From the NCBI GenBank assembly GCA_023159155.1, contig JAJNNX010000002.1, forward strand, positions 1,798,001-1,862,000: a stretch of DNA of 64,000 bases, written 5' to 3'. The notes beneath the pieces are model-generated. The model saw nothing but the letters and a program-made list of their open reading frames with translations. It had not been told where the DNA came from and ran no database searches. The stretch comes from Ustulina deusta (Eukaryota > Ascomycota > Sordariomycetes > Xylariales > Xylariaceae). This document shows positions 9,517 through 20,978 of the stretch, piece by piece. Position 1 is the stretch's first letter. Each line of letters begins with the position of its first letter. Both the position numbers and the translations under genes were made by a program.

Positions 9517-12277
9517 ATGGCGAACGATACCGACACCGACACTGGCTCCTTACATATGAAGCGCGACAATGACCCGGTATCGCCGGAGCTCGCGGTTGGC
9601 GACGTCCCTCCTTCGGATTCCATATCATCGACCGTGATCGAGCTGACGAAGGGCAAGAACCATGAATGGGAGGACGCAAGGGGTAAAAGAGCGCCACTTG
9701 CACTGTTGGACCTCCCAGTCGACGTGCTGAGATTGATCGTGAACGAGGCAAGCACGGACTCTGACCTCCGTATATACGACCACCTGACGTCCTAACCATG
9801 ATCCGTACAGGTCACCTACACCAACGACTTGATCGCGCTGGCCTTGACCCACTCCGCGCTCTACGAGCTAGCTGTGCCCAACATCTATTCTCGCTTCGAT
9901 ATTGTCTGGCCGGACGCTTCTTCCTCGGCCCAGAGCTCCAAGAGTGTTGACGCCCTCTCTTATGGCTTGGCAACTTTGTGTTTCCCAAGCAGGTTTGCCG
10001 AGACAGCAAGACGTTCACGTGGCGCTAGTCTCGGACAGTCAAAGGCATCGCATCCAAACAACAGCAAGTATGCAAAATACATACGAAAATTTTCAATTGG
10101 CGACGGCCCTTCGGAATGGACATCAGAATATCTCATCACCAAAGAGAGTGGCAAAATGCTGGGCACGCTGGTTGCTATTGCTGTTTCTAAGATGATCAAC
10201 CTTGAAACCTTTGTGTGGGATATGCCTACGGGAGTTCTCTCTGATGTTTTCATGGCGCTCTCCGATCTTGAGGATGAGAGAGGCCAGTCTAAGCTTGAGA
10301 AGGTATGGGTTCGTTGGCATGATAGTTCGTCAACGACTCCCAGCTCTTCATCTGCTTCGAGTCCTACGACGACGCTTCCACCCATTAACCATCCCCCCCC
10401 TCCTCCTCCGCCACAGCTTTTTCCTACTCTACTGCCAGGCGGTGCCATGTCTAACTCTATCGGCACGTATATACCAGCGAATGCCGATCATGCGACACCA
10501 CTACCAAAGAGCTATGCCCAAAGCTGTGTTGAGTACCCAACCTTTAGTATTCTGCCCCCTCTAAGGAGTTTGACGGTTTTGGACATAGACGACCTTTCTT
10601 ACTTAGATGAGATGTCCATCCTAATTGAGCGATCCGCGTCTCACCTCAGGGAACTTCAAATTGGGATCTCTAAGAGAGCCTCTAATCTTCACGCCTTCGC
10701 GCAGCCTTGGGACGGTGCCAATTTGCAGCAGGTTGATCACGAAGCAAAGTGGCCAGGTGAGAGTCGAATCCCTACAACTAGACTAGGAGGCGTGTTAGGG
10801 GTGCTGGTGGGCCGGATATACGATAGTAAGTATGACTTGAAGTCATCTCATCTCTTGACTATCTCTAGAAAACGGAATCTTTTATTTAGATTGGTTTGAT
10901 GTCTACGTGACTTTCACGACACCGAATCGTTTTGAGAATACTTGGAGCAGAACTTACTGAAATGAAACTTTTAGTTCGTAGAAAGCCCAACCCGAAAAGC
11001 CCCCAGAAGTCGGAGCCTGAGGAGAATGTTGACCTGCTTACCGAGACTAAGACTTTGGGACCAGCGAAAGAAACGGATAAGGCTCCTCCGCCACAGAGCA
11101 CGATCAGTAGTGATCTCCCTGACTCATATCTGGGTAGGAAGCGGCTGGACGGAAAGCTCAAGCTGGAAAAACTGGCACTCGAGAGAGTAACCCTATCGAT
11201 TATAGTTTGTTCACGAGCTATTGATTGGAGTAATTTGACCAACTTGACAATTCTGAGTTGCCGACATCACGAATCTCTCTGGAAGGCACTGAAGCGACAA
11301 TTTCAACCTGCCCCCCCCGCCCATGGCTCTCCCCAAGGGACCTCAGCACGGTATCATCTGTCCTTAAAACATCTTTCCACAGATGCAGTGTCGCCAGAGC
11401 TCCTTAGTTTCATGAAGGAGGCTATCGCGCCAAACACGATGGAAACCATCTTTTTGCAAGACCGACAGCGTACGTCTAAGCCCTCTGTCACTTTAGAGCA
11501 GGTTTTCAAGTGCACCGTAAAACGGCACCGGAACAGTCTTAAAAAGCTGCTTATCGACAGCTCCGAGAAAAAAACTACAAATCTCATAGGAGTGCCTGGG
11601 CGTTGGAAGCATTGGGCGATAAGGGATGAGTTCTTATCTTATATCACTAGCGGTAGGATGGCAAGTTTGAGAGAATTGGGCATGGTGATTGATGTTAAAG
11701 ACTGGGTAAGTATAAGCTTCATTAGCCATTGGCGCTTCGTATTGTTACCATCCGCTAATGCAATGAAACACAGCATACGTTTCTTCAGAAACTGCCTCAA
11801 TTGGCCAATCTGCGCTCTCTCTACATTCCACAAATGCTTGATCGCCACTCTAGTTCGGCGCCACTGGCGAAAGAGCTGGCGCTCCAGATCGTAGATATCA
11901 TCAGCCTGAGAAGAGAGATACGGCTCGCCTATGTGGGACTCTGGAACAAGTGCTTCGAAATCACAGAGCATAGCGACAGCGTCAACAATCGCTTCCAAGA
12001 CGACGATGACCACGCCATATCCGTGGGTGATGCAGATCACATCGGCGGCAATAGTGAAGGCGATGACGACACCGAGGACGATGAAAACGATGATGGCAAC
12101 GACTCTTTCCTGGACGCCGATGATTTCGTAGAGGAGACGTCTGATGATGGCGAATCAGAGGCAGATTCTTTTGTGGAAGCGGCAGCGGGTAAGCCACCGC
12201 CACGGCTGCGTCTACGTGAAATTCTTTACTACGACGACAAGGTGGAACTCTTTCGGGCACGACATGGGAAGTTATAG
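9517..12277 (+). CDS. F-box protein with leucine-rich-like C-terminal region
   Basis: Probable SCF ubiquitin-ligase substrate adaptor of about 835 residues. Proposed exons are 9517-9747, 9811-10825, 10869-10906, 10986-11705 and 11774-12277. The F-box begins at about residue 66 (LALLDLPVDVLRLIVNE, then TNDLIALALTHSALYELAVP across the first intron). The middle contains FVWDMPTGVLSDVF and repeated Leu-rich segments resembling degenerate LRRs. A poly-Pro tract occurs near residue 270, and an acidic Asp/Glu-rich stretch lies near the C-terminus (12000-12170). Intron 1 appears to be a GC-AG intron (GAG|GCAAGC). The joins around exon 3 are the weakest part: the acceptor at 10985 (AAAG) is poor and the intron at 10826-10868 is only 43 nt. 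Two separate genes cannot be fully excluded. Substrate unknown. Confidence 0.65.
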
Positions 12278-13619
12278 GCAATCGGCATCTTGCGGTCTGG
12301 AAGGCATCTCGCGCTAGACTACTGACGTGTTGAAGGATCCTCTTGGCGGCGTGGCCTCAATCCATTCGGGCTATCCTTGCTAGCCGGCAGTTTGGATTGG
12401 ACCTAGGTACGGTACCCAGTTACCGGGACGGGTTTGTGGTGGATAAGATGCATCTTCCAAGGGAGCACTTGGCGAATTATCAGATATGGTACATAATCAT
12501 GGATATTCCCCGACGCGTGATGAAGTGGGTAGGTAGGTATCCAGGACGAATGGGCGGGGTTGCATTGATGAGTAGTCGTTCTTCATATATGATGATACCT
12601 CTCACGTTGATTACACACGAATGCCAGGACATGTGACTGAGTGAAGTTGTCGTCCGTCTCACCTCTACCGGGAGGTAGTTCTCGTTACGTTAACCACCCC
12701 TTCCGTTGGGTAGCGACTTCAGAGATTCGGGGGCCGCCCGGGCTGCCGAGCCAACCTAGATGCTAGCGAGCTGGCGTACGACCAGGCACCCTTGGCGACC
12801 CAGGATGACGCAGGCGAATCACAGTGATTTACTCGCAGTACGTCGCATCTTCGTCCCAGCTCACCGAGAAACCACAGTGTCAAGCCGCCTCGTGGAATCT
12901 AATGCAGGTACTAATAGCGTCAGACCACAGTAGAAGACCCGGGCGGATGGACTGTGCAGCATTTCTCTCACCGTAACGTCCTCTTTTAGTTAGGTAGAGG
13001 CATGGGATTTCTGCAGGTGTGACACCACGCACACTCCCGCCTTACCGCTACTATACCGCTACTTTGGCGATTTCATTTCATTCTCCATTTCGTGGTTGTC
13101 TGTTGTCAGGCTCAGGCTGGATAGTCAGATCCATGCGAGGGCCCAGTCAGGCCAGTCGCCCGGCCAGTCATTCCACGAGAAAACTTCTACTCTGCCGCTG
13201 CCCGTAAGATACCAGCCTGTGCCTACGTGTGTCTCACTCTCACCGATACTTCCAGCTGTTTTTAACCTTTGTCCTAAACCGGAGAGGCTCGCTGCAGAAC
13301 ACACAAATGAACCTCTCTCCGCCCCTTCGTTAACAACGCCGCACAACCCCTTTCTACCCTCCGCTCGGGTCCTGGTACATATTTTTTTTATAGCTTTATA
13401 TCGTTCTGTTTACTCGGGGGCAAAAAACCCTTTCTCCTATTTTATATGCGGCTGCCCCCAGTTTCCAGTGTTGGCGTTCCGTGTTCATTCAAACGCGAGT
13501 CTTCATCATCTGGCGGAGTTTAGCGGTTTGCTAGTCGTTTCGCCTTGTAATATTTTCCCATCCCGCCTTTCTGCCGTTTCAATCTGCCAGTCAGCAAAAA
13601 CCCTCCCTTCCGCCTTCCC
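12278..13619. other. Intergenic region between two F-box genes
   Basis: No convincing gene. The ORFs at 12343-12636 and 13096-13701 lack motifs; the latter runs through the pyrimidine-rich leader of the next F-box gene. Confidence 0.4.
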
Positions 13620-15077
13620 ATGGATGCCCTACCTGTTGAGCTTCTCAGGCTCATCTACTCCTACTGTGATCCCGAATCAGTTCCCAATCTACGAGCGGTG
13701 AGCCCGACCCTGGCTGAGGTTGGCTATGAATACTTGTTATCGCCACATTTTACCTCGCTCAATTGGCGTGATGATATTGACCGGCTACACTGCATCGCAC
13801 TCCACGAACGGATGAGAGGAAGCATCAAGTCGATCAACATCTTTCTTGGGGAGCTGTCTTACGGTGATGCATGGACTACTTCATGGTAGGAAGACCCCGA
13901 TCTCCTCTTAATCGTCGTGCAGCTCTCGTTACATGGCACTCTTGCTGGAGTTTTCCCCAGGGGCCAACCCTGGAGATGAGGAGTCGGATCTGTAAACAAT
14001 TCTCGTGTTATTAATCGAGACCTAGCTAATGTGATGTTAAGTAGGGCCCAGCACTTCGTAGCACCTCCGGTAGAACGTGCCGAGCTGATGGCACAGGCTC
14101 GAGTGGAATTCGAGAAGATTGCATTGGGGCGTAAGCAAGTCGGACCCCTCCATCTGAGGGCCGACGATCTCCGTGAGGCCTGCTCAGCTTTGCCCAATCT
14201 TAACGATCTTGAAGTTTCCTTTGCACGATGCCCATCCACGCTGAACAACAAGTGCATCCAAGAAGTCTTCTTCTACCCAAACTGCAGGAAGCTGGACCGA
14301 CAGGAAACGTATCAGAACCTAGATGCAATCATGTTCGCTCTGCACGGGATCAAGCTCTCTTCGTTCAAGGTCGATCGGCTTCCGCTCGAGGTTTTTCGGA
14401 TGGCGAACCATCGCTCACACTGGTTTACGCACGCCCAATCTTTCCATAGTCTGTCCAGCCTCAACTTAACTCTGGATCCCTCTGGCCTCCAAGGCCCAAC
14501 GTCAGCATTTAGGGCTGTGAACGGATTGGGTCGCATACTTCAGCTCGCCTCTAATGTAACCCATCTTAAGCTCGCATTCCACCCCTATTCGAGCGAACAC
14601 TCGAAATTTGCACTCTCCTTTCGGGAGCTACTCTTTGGTTTTACCTACGCGCGGCTAACAGACCTGATGTTAGAAGGTGTGTCGTGTGACGAGGATGATC
14701 TCAAGGAGTTCTTGGGCCGACACGGCGCTACTTTGGTTCGACTGCGACTGGGTGGCCGGGGGCTAGCCAAACCGTTCGAGGCATCGCATGGGGGTATTCA
14801 TCTGTACGAAGGAACGTTTCGATCGCTCTTCACCGGCCTCCGCAAGAAGTTGCCGAAGCTGGAACGCATGCACCTCGAGGGCATATTCGATTGCGAGCAT
14901 CAGGACCTCCCCACGCACGAGACCTATAATTTCTATCCCCTCAACGACGAGAATTGGGAAGCAGTCCCGACGCCTGGGTGGGTTCGATCATCACGCAACA
15001 CCATCAGCTGTCTGCCCTTCGAGCAATACGTTCTCCGCGGCGGCGTCTATCCAGGCAAGAACCCGCAAGATGATTAA
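13620..15077 (+). CDS. F-box domain protein
   Basis: A 432-residue protein encoded by exons 13620-13885 and 14045-15077. The intron has a GTAGGA donor and a TAG acceptor, and the TG|G Trp codon spans it. The N-terminus is a clear F-box (MDALPVELLRLIYSYCDPES then LRAVSPTLAEVGYEYL). The rest has the pattern of fungal F-box proteins with LRR-like blocks, for example LHLRADDLREACSALPNLNDL, CRKLDRQETYQNLDAI and MLEGVSCDEDDLKEFLGRHG. The second exon keeps a single uninterrupted frame of over 1 kb. It probably recruits a substrate to SCF E3 ligase via Skp1; the target is unknown. It follows another F-box gene in the same direction, but the two proteins are not obviously close paralogues. Confidence 0.78.
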
Positions 15078-16393
15078 TTATCGACTGGTCGATCATCTCT
15101 CTACGCCTACGACTACCGCATAGCACTCCGTAATAACTGAGAACTTGGATTGGAATCAACTTGGGTTACAAACCTATTCGATCATTAGCGCAACCAACCA
15201 ACCATACTTTCTCGACTTTCTGTATCGAGAAACTCTTGCATCACAGGCCACTTAGTGGCCAGATGACCGGCGTTTGGTGCCTCTTTTTTTTGTTTTTTTT
15301 TTGTAGGAAGAACGCAACATGCGAGCAGTTTGACCACGGAACCCGCCTTGTCTCCACGCGAGACGCAACGGAGGCAAAATATTCACCAATGATTTACGAC
15401 CACCCAACTCCATCTATAGACACAACTTCGCACAGAATTCCTCAGGGATTGGTGAGTATTTGGTAATACGGCGTTTGCAAAGGGAAATTACAGTTCTGCC
15501 AGAATGTCCATTTGGCTCCTCTCAGGGAGGAAAGACGAAAAAAAGAGTCCGAAGGGGTTTTCTATTCTTTTCTAGCATGTTTCTTAGAGGGATCATATGG
15601 CCACATTACGCGAGCATGGTTGACGAATAAGACCGAGTAACAAGCGCGCAAGGGCCTATAAATTGAACAGATTCTGCTTCTTTTTTTTATATAAAGGGGA
15701 CGAATAGAGAAAAGGAGGAAGCTCGTGAGATTGAACAATTTGACTTTTAGGTCATCGCATTAGGCATTTAGCATAAAACTCGAATAGTATAGTTGTCAAT
15801 AAACAGCTGTACTTTGCTTCTTACATTTTTTTTTTCTTTTTTTCTTTTTCTTTTTCTCTTCAATTATTGGTCTTTCTTTTGCTTCCAGAACATAGCTCCC
15901 GTGATCTCATATCATCATCTCCCAATACTACCATCCGCGGGCGGTGAGGTAAGCTTAGACAGTGAGGGGTGAGGCTCTACGGAGTCGCCGACGGAAATTG
16001 TTCAGCAAACCCTAGCGCTTCAAACCCCGCCGTTAGTCCCTCAAAGTTGTCAAACACGGAACGATTCGACGGGATTGGTCACCAGACAAGGAAAACTGTC
16101 GATCTGATGACTGTACAGCAGAAGTGCGTTTCCCCCGGAACCTGCCACCAGTAGGTATTGCCAGATGATCCGATAGGTTCGAGCGCTCTTGGACGGCATT
16201 TTCATTGCTCATGAGCGCAGCTCCTATTGGTATACCACCACCGCAAATCGAATGATTTCGGCTTACGGGCGGGGGCGTAGGGGTGCTTAGTAAAAGCCAC
16301 CATACCCTAGGTATTACTGGGACCCGTTTCCCCGCACCGACGGGCTCACGATGCCTCAATATTTGTATCCATATCCGAGTCAAACACACACAA
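15078..16393. other. Intergenic region with T-rich tracts
   Basis: No gene recognised. Homopolymer T tracts lie at about 15286-15302, 15680-15690 and 15826-15860. ORFs at 15161-15466 and 15969-16154 have no features. Confidence 0.45.
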
Positions 16394-16496
16394 GGCAACG
16401 TGGCTGAGTGGTTAAAGCGTATGACTAGAATTCGTCTAGAATCCCTCTGGAAATCATATCCCTTCGGGGTCGTAGGTTCAAATCCTGCCGTTGTCG
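16394..16496 (+). tRNA. tRNA-Ser (anticodon AGA) with 22-nt intron
   Basis: The acceptor stem is GGCAACG (16394-16400) paired with CGTTGTC (16489-16495), with discriminator G. The D arm is GCTGAGTGGTTAAAGC. The anticodon stem TATGA/TCATA flanks a 7-base loop interrupted after position 37 by an intron at about 16431-16452. The anticodon AGA is at 16427-16429. A long variable arm (CCCTTCGGGG) marks it as a type II tRNA, consistent with serine. The T arm is GTAGG-TTCAAAT-CCTGC. A run of T follows about 70 bases downstream (16570-16580). Confidence 0.93.
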
Positions 16497-19400
16497 GAAT
16501 CACCAACTGGTTAAAAGCGAGCTGGGTTTCTTCGGGTCATCCAATAGAAACAGCCTTGGTTCTGACCGTCCCTTTTTTTTTTCGATATTTTTCTCGCTAG
16601 CACAATGAAACATGGTCGGACAACATACATACACTACTTACTTACCTTGACAAGGATTCGAGGCTGAACAACAATGGCAAAATGGAGGGAGAAACAATGC
16701 ACATGGGGTTCAGCTCCAGAACTGTAGCGGTCTAGTGCAGACTCACATACCCAGTTCCCTGGTAGCAGGCACTTAGAGGCGTGAACATGTAAAGTGCGAT
16801 CCACCACACCTGCCCGTTGGATATGTGCATGTAGGTACATCAACAATTGAGGCAAACGATGCATACGTCTGTATGATACCGCAAGCGAGATAAACGAATT
16901 GATAATCTAAACCCGCCGACAGGCTAGGTAGGTAGGCAGGGAAGTATCTGTCAAACGAATATTCCGCGGATATTGTATGATATGATCCGCCTACCCATGG
17001 GAATCTCCTGTGACCGGGCATACACGAGATGCATCTTTTCACTACATTGTACAGCAGTAACGACAGAAAGCGCCATCTCTGGCCAAAGGAGACAGGGCGT
17101 CCGGGTACCCGAAATGGGTGAGGCAGGCGAGAGTAGGTAGGTATGTCATGTGCATTGGGAGGGGTTCTAGTCTAGTCTATGTACGCATTTGCTGATTGGG
17201 AAGAGGTGACATTGTAGACATCAGCTGTCGCACGGATAGGGATTGTGTTGGGTGTCATCCGTGGATACATGGCGTTCAGCCAGGGATTAGAGTTGCTGTG
17301 AACATTACGCTATTCAGCAAGAACAATAAGAACAATAACAAAGTCGGTGAGGCGTTGGGGTCCCGTCATTACCTGTCTCTTGCATGTTACCTACTGTCTA
17401 TCAGACGGCGGTCAGGAAACAGAAGTTATGATTGTTGCACTATCTACGAGTAGATAGGTACCTGTTGCATTCCGGATAAGTTCAGGCCTCCTCCTCATAA
17501 AAACAAATTTAGCTTGGTGAGATATCATGTTGTCAGTTTACTTGGGTAGCATTTTCGTGCACGAGAAGCAGCACCAACGAATAGGATACGCAGGTGTTGT
17601 ATGGCTGCCTGTCATGACTTGTTACACGGGTAAGTATAATTGCGTAAGATAAAGCTCGCTAGTCGGGATACTTAGTATGTAGGAAGAGGCTTGAACACTG
17701 GCGCACCAGGTATTACCAGGTGCTGTAGAATGCGAGAGAAAAGAAATCAAGGACATCCCGAGAAACTGTTCTCGATTCCCAACAGCGTGGGTGGCTGATG
17801 AGACAGAGGGCGCATCTTAGCGTTTTGGTGGACCCTTGGTTGTCGGTTCGGCGATGCATCATGCAATTCCGTTTATTTTTTCTTTTTTTCTTTTTGATAA
17901 ATGCTCGTTATCTGTTAGTTACCGGGAATAGAATAGATGACCATCCGATCTGTGTGCAAAATGTGATAGATACTAATAAGATCGCAGCGGTAGGCACTAA
18001 CATACCTACGAAAAAGTGACATCTCAGGACCATCTCTATCTTAGGTAATGTGCAATATGGACTGGATATAGCCTTCACGTTTTTAGGGTAGTTATATAGG
18101 CCCCCAATTAAGAAGAATTTACTTATAGAACAGTTTTACTGCAGAACAGCAGGCTGTTGCCGGGATGGCTGTGGTAATAGTGTAACAATACTACACTACA
18201 ATGCAGAGAAAGCTTTGTTATTGTTGTCGCTGTTGCATCAACTTAGGCAGAGAGCTCGTTGCTTGGTTCACCGCCGCACTGCAACCATAATATGTAATAG
18301 CCCCCAATTGGGGGTGACATCGGACCTTGTATCTGCAGTAGCAGTGTTGCAGAGGATTCTGTTAGGTGTACCTAACCTACTGTATGCTTCGCTTGCTCCC
18401 TCAAGCCTCGTCCTACTCTTCTCTCCGTCCTTCGTGTCCCTCCACTACAGTACCTCCTTCAGTAATCCTGCAGGTAAGCATTGTGTGTAATACGATGTAG
18501 GTAGTGTAATGAGTAAACTGACGACCTAACCTAGGGTAATGTATCGATCCGGGCGTGTTGGCTCGATGTTGCAGGGGTAGCTATTCGAGCTGGGATTCTA
18601 GGTAGGGACCTTTTTTTTTTTTTGCCTTTGAAGTCATGACAACGAGATGCACACACAGACAGACAGACGGCCCCACCGAGTCATGGCGAAGTCGTAACGA
18701 GATGCAACTGACGTTCTCCCTTGTAAGCGATGTGTGCTGGCCAACCGGCTTGGCAGGGGAACATCCGTGTGGGATTTTGTATGTAGTCTGAAGAGCGAAT
18801 AATAGGATCGAAGCCTCGACATCTGTAGTATGGTGCAGTGCAGTGTGATTGTATGTATAGAAGACGTCTATGATTGCATGTTGGAGAAGTGCATTGTCTG
18901 AGGCTACGAGTCAAGAGATGGGGGCTGAAAAGTGAAAGGACAGCAGCCATTCCTAGATGGTGCGTGTCCGCGTTTGTTTCTTGTGGACAAGGATTGCCTG
19001 CTCGCAAGTGTTGAGATGTGTTGAGATATCTTAGAGTAGGGAGGTATATTGACTCGGCCATGGAAGCACTGGAGTCGCGTTGTGTTTGACGGCGTCGATC
19101 TTGCACTACCTACTGTATGTATACTCCCAGAGGCGTTTGTCAAATACCTAGTTGCCAAGGTTCTTACTTGCTGTTATTTCTGCCATTGATATTTTCTTTT
19201 TGTCCGTTCTCTCTTCTCCCTATCTCTTGCCGTGAAAGATAGATAGATACCTACTTACATAGTACTACCTATGCATACTCCGTAGTACCATGTCCTATAC
19301 TCAGTACAGTATACACATGAGGTGCACTACCAGCAGCAAGTAAGTTAGGTGCTAAAGTATGAGGCTAGTGTAAAGTGGCAGCCGAGGTGTGGTGGTGTCA

Positions 19401-20978
19401 AGCTTTTATGTGAGCCACGTCCTCATTACGAACACCCAACGCAGGATGCCATCTACTATGTACCTTGGGTTATACCTTGGGTTCGGTAGTCTCTGATGAA
19501 GAGCCTGGTTTCTGCCTCCCCGCAAGTATCAACGTGGTACAGGACAAGGCGAGACATTCGACACAACATTTTCCTAGTCTCACGCGAAGCTCGGGATGTC
19601 TCTGAGGTGGTTCGGTAGCAAGCAATGCTAGTGTACCATCCCACCACCATCTGCTCAGCCTGCAAAGAAGAAACCAGCAAGAGAAGAGGTGGCCTAACAC
19701 GGCATCAGTTCTTTGGTCATTTCCGTCGTTCCCGCTTGTGGTCTCACCTTCCGCCTCGGACGGCCTGCCCTTTGACCAGGGGCGCCCCATCTGCATCTGC
19801 ATCTGGATATTTATTTATATTTATTTATTCCCACGATCCACGGTTTCTCTGTAACAGAATCATGACATGTTCCTCCATTTCCAAGGAATGGCCGCCCCTC
19901 TCCGCACGCCACCCCCAAAGTAGCAAGGAGAGATGGTGAACCATCAAATATTGCCCCTGGCGCTAAGGCTATTGTAGTGGATGCTGTGCCGATAGGTCGT
20001 CGACACTAAAGTTTATATAGTCTTGGGTATTATCACCACCATCATCATCATGGTATGTCCTAGCCTGTAGCATCCCAATATGCGTTCACTCCGGCCCTAG
20101 TGTGTGTAGATTGTGCCGGTCTTGCGAATAGCTCTTAGTATACAAAAGAAGCAATCGTGATGGCAAGGTAGAGTAAGCTTCCGAATAACCGTGCTAGGTA
20201 CCACTCAGAGTTGCAATGCCTGACAGATTCCCGGTATCGTACTACCTACAAAGTACTACCGGGCATATAGTGTACACTACTAGTGTAGTGTACCTAGTGC
20301 CTTGGATACAGTAGCGCGACATCTCGAGTGGGCTGTGCAGGTACTACCAGTGTACACAGACACCTACCTACAGTACCTACCTACTGGAGGTAACTCCAAG
20401 AATCTACAGGGGTGCGTGCGCCTGGACCTAGTGTACCTGTGCTACAGTACATACCATACAGTACCTCGTCCCCTGCTCTCCAGCTCCTACGCCTGGCGTA
20501 CTTGGCCTGCATTTTGGCTGCCCCCCCGGCCCTAACAAGACCCAAAAAACGTCACTTTGACCTGCAGCCACCAGCACCCACGATCTGCGGACCATCCTTG
20601 CGTATCATCCATCCCCCCTCTGATCAAGGCCCATGGTCGATGGTTCTCATCTCATGATCTCGAGGTCGCAAGGTCATAAGCGAAACCTTGCTGCAGTGAA
20701 TTCCTTCCCAGACCACATAGACCACCTAGGTAGACCACCTACCATTGTCCGTCGACTGTGTCGACACGTAATTAATCTAACTCGCCTCTCTCATTCCACT
20801 CAGCCCGGTCCCAAATAAGTTCCTGGATGGAATTCCGTGATTCCAGGACCAACTAGCGAACTCTCGGACGGCTCCAACAACCCGCAAGCGATTTGTCTAC
20901 TGGACAACCTTCCGTCGCTAAGAGAGCGCGAGCGACCGCCGCCCGTCTTGCCTGCACCGGCGAACCGGCTCGATAGCA
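16497..20978. other. Long gene-poor region (4.5 kb)
   Basis: No protein gene could be supported in six frames; all ORFs are under 145 codons, overlap on opposite strands and lack motifs. The region holds T-rich tracts (17877-17895, 18611-18623), a perfect palindrome CCCCCAATTGGGGG at 18301-18314, and dense TACCTA/TAGGTA copies at 20200-20460. A non-coding RNA or decayed sequence cannot be excluded. Confidence 0.45.

Noticed and set aside
16033..16506. 157-codon minus-strand frame
   Set aside because: It reads antisense through the tRNA-Ser gene and its flanks.
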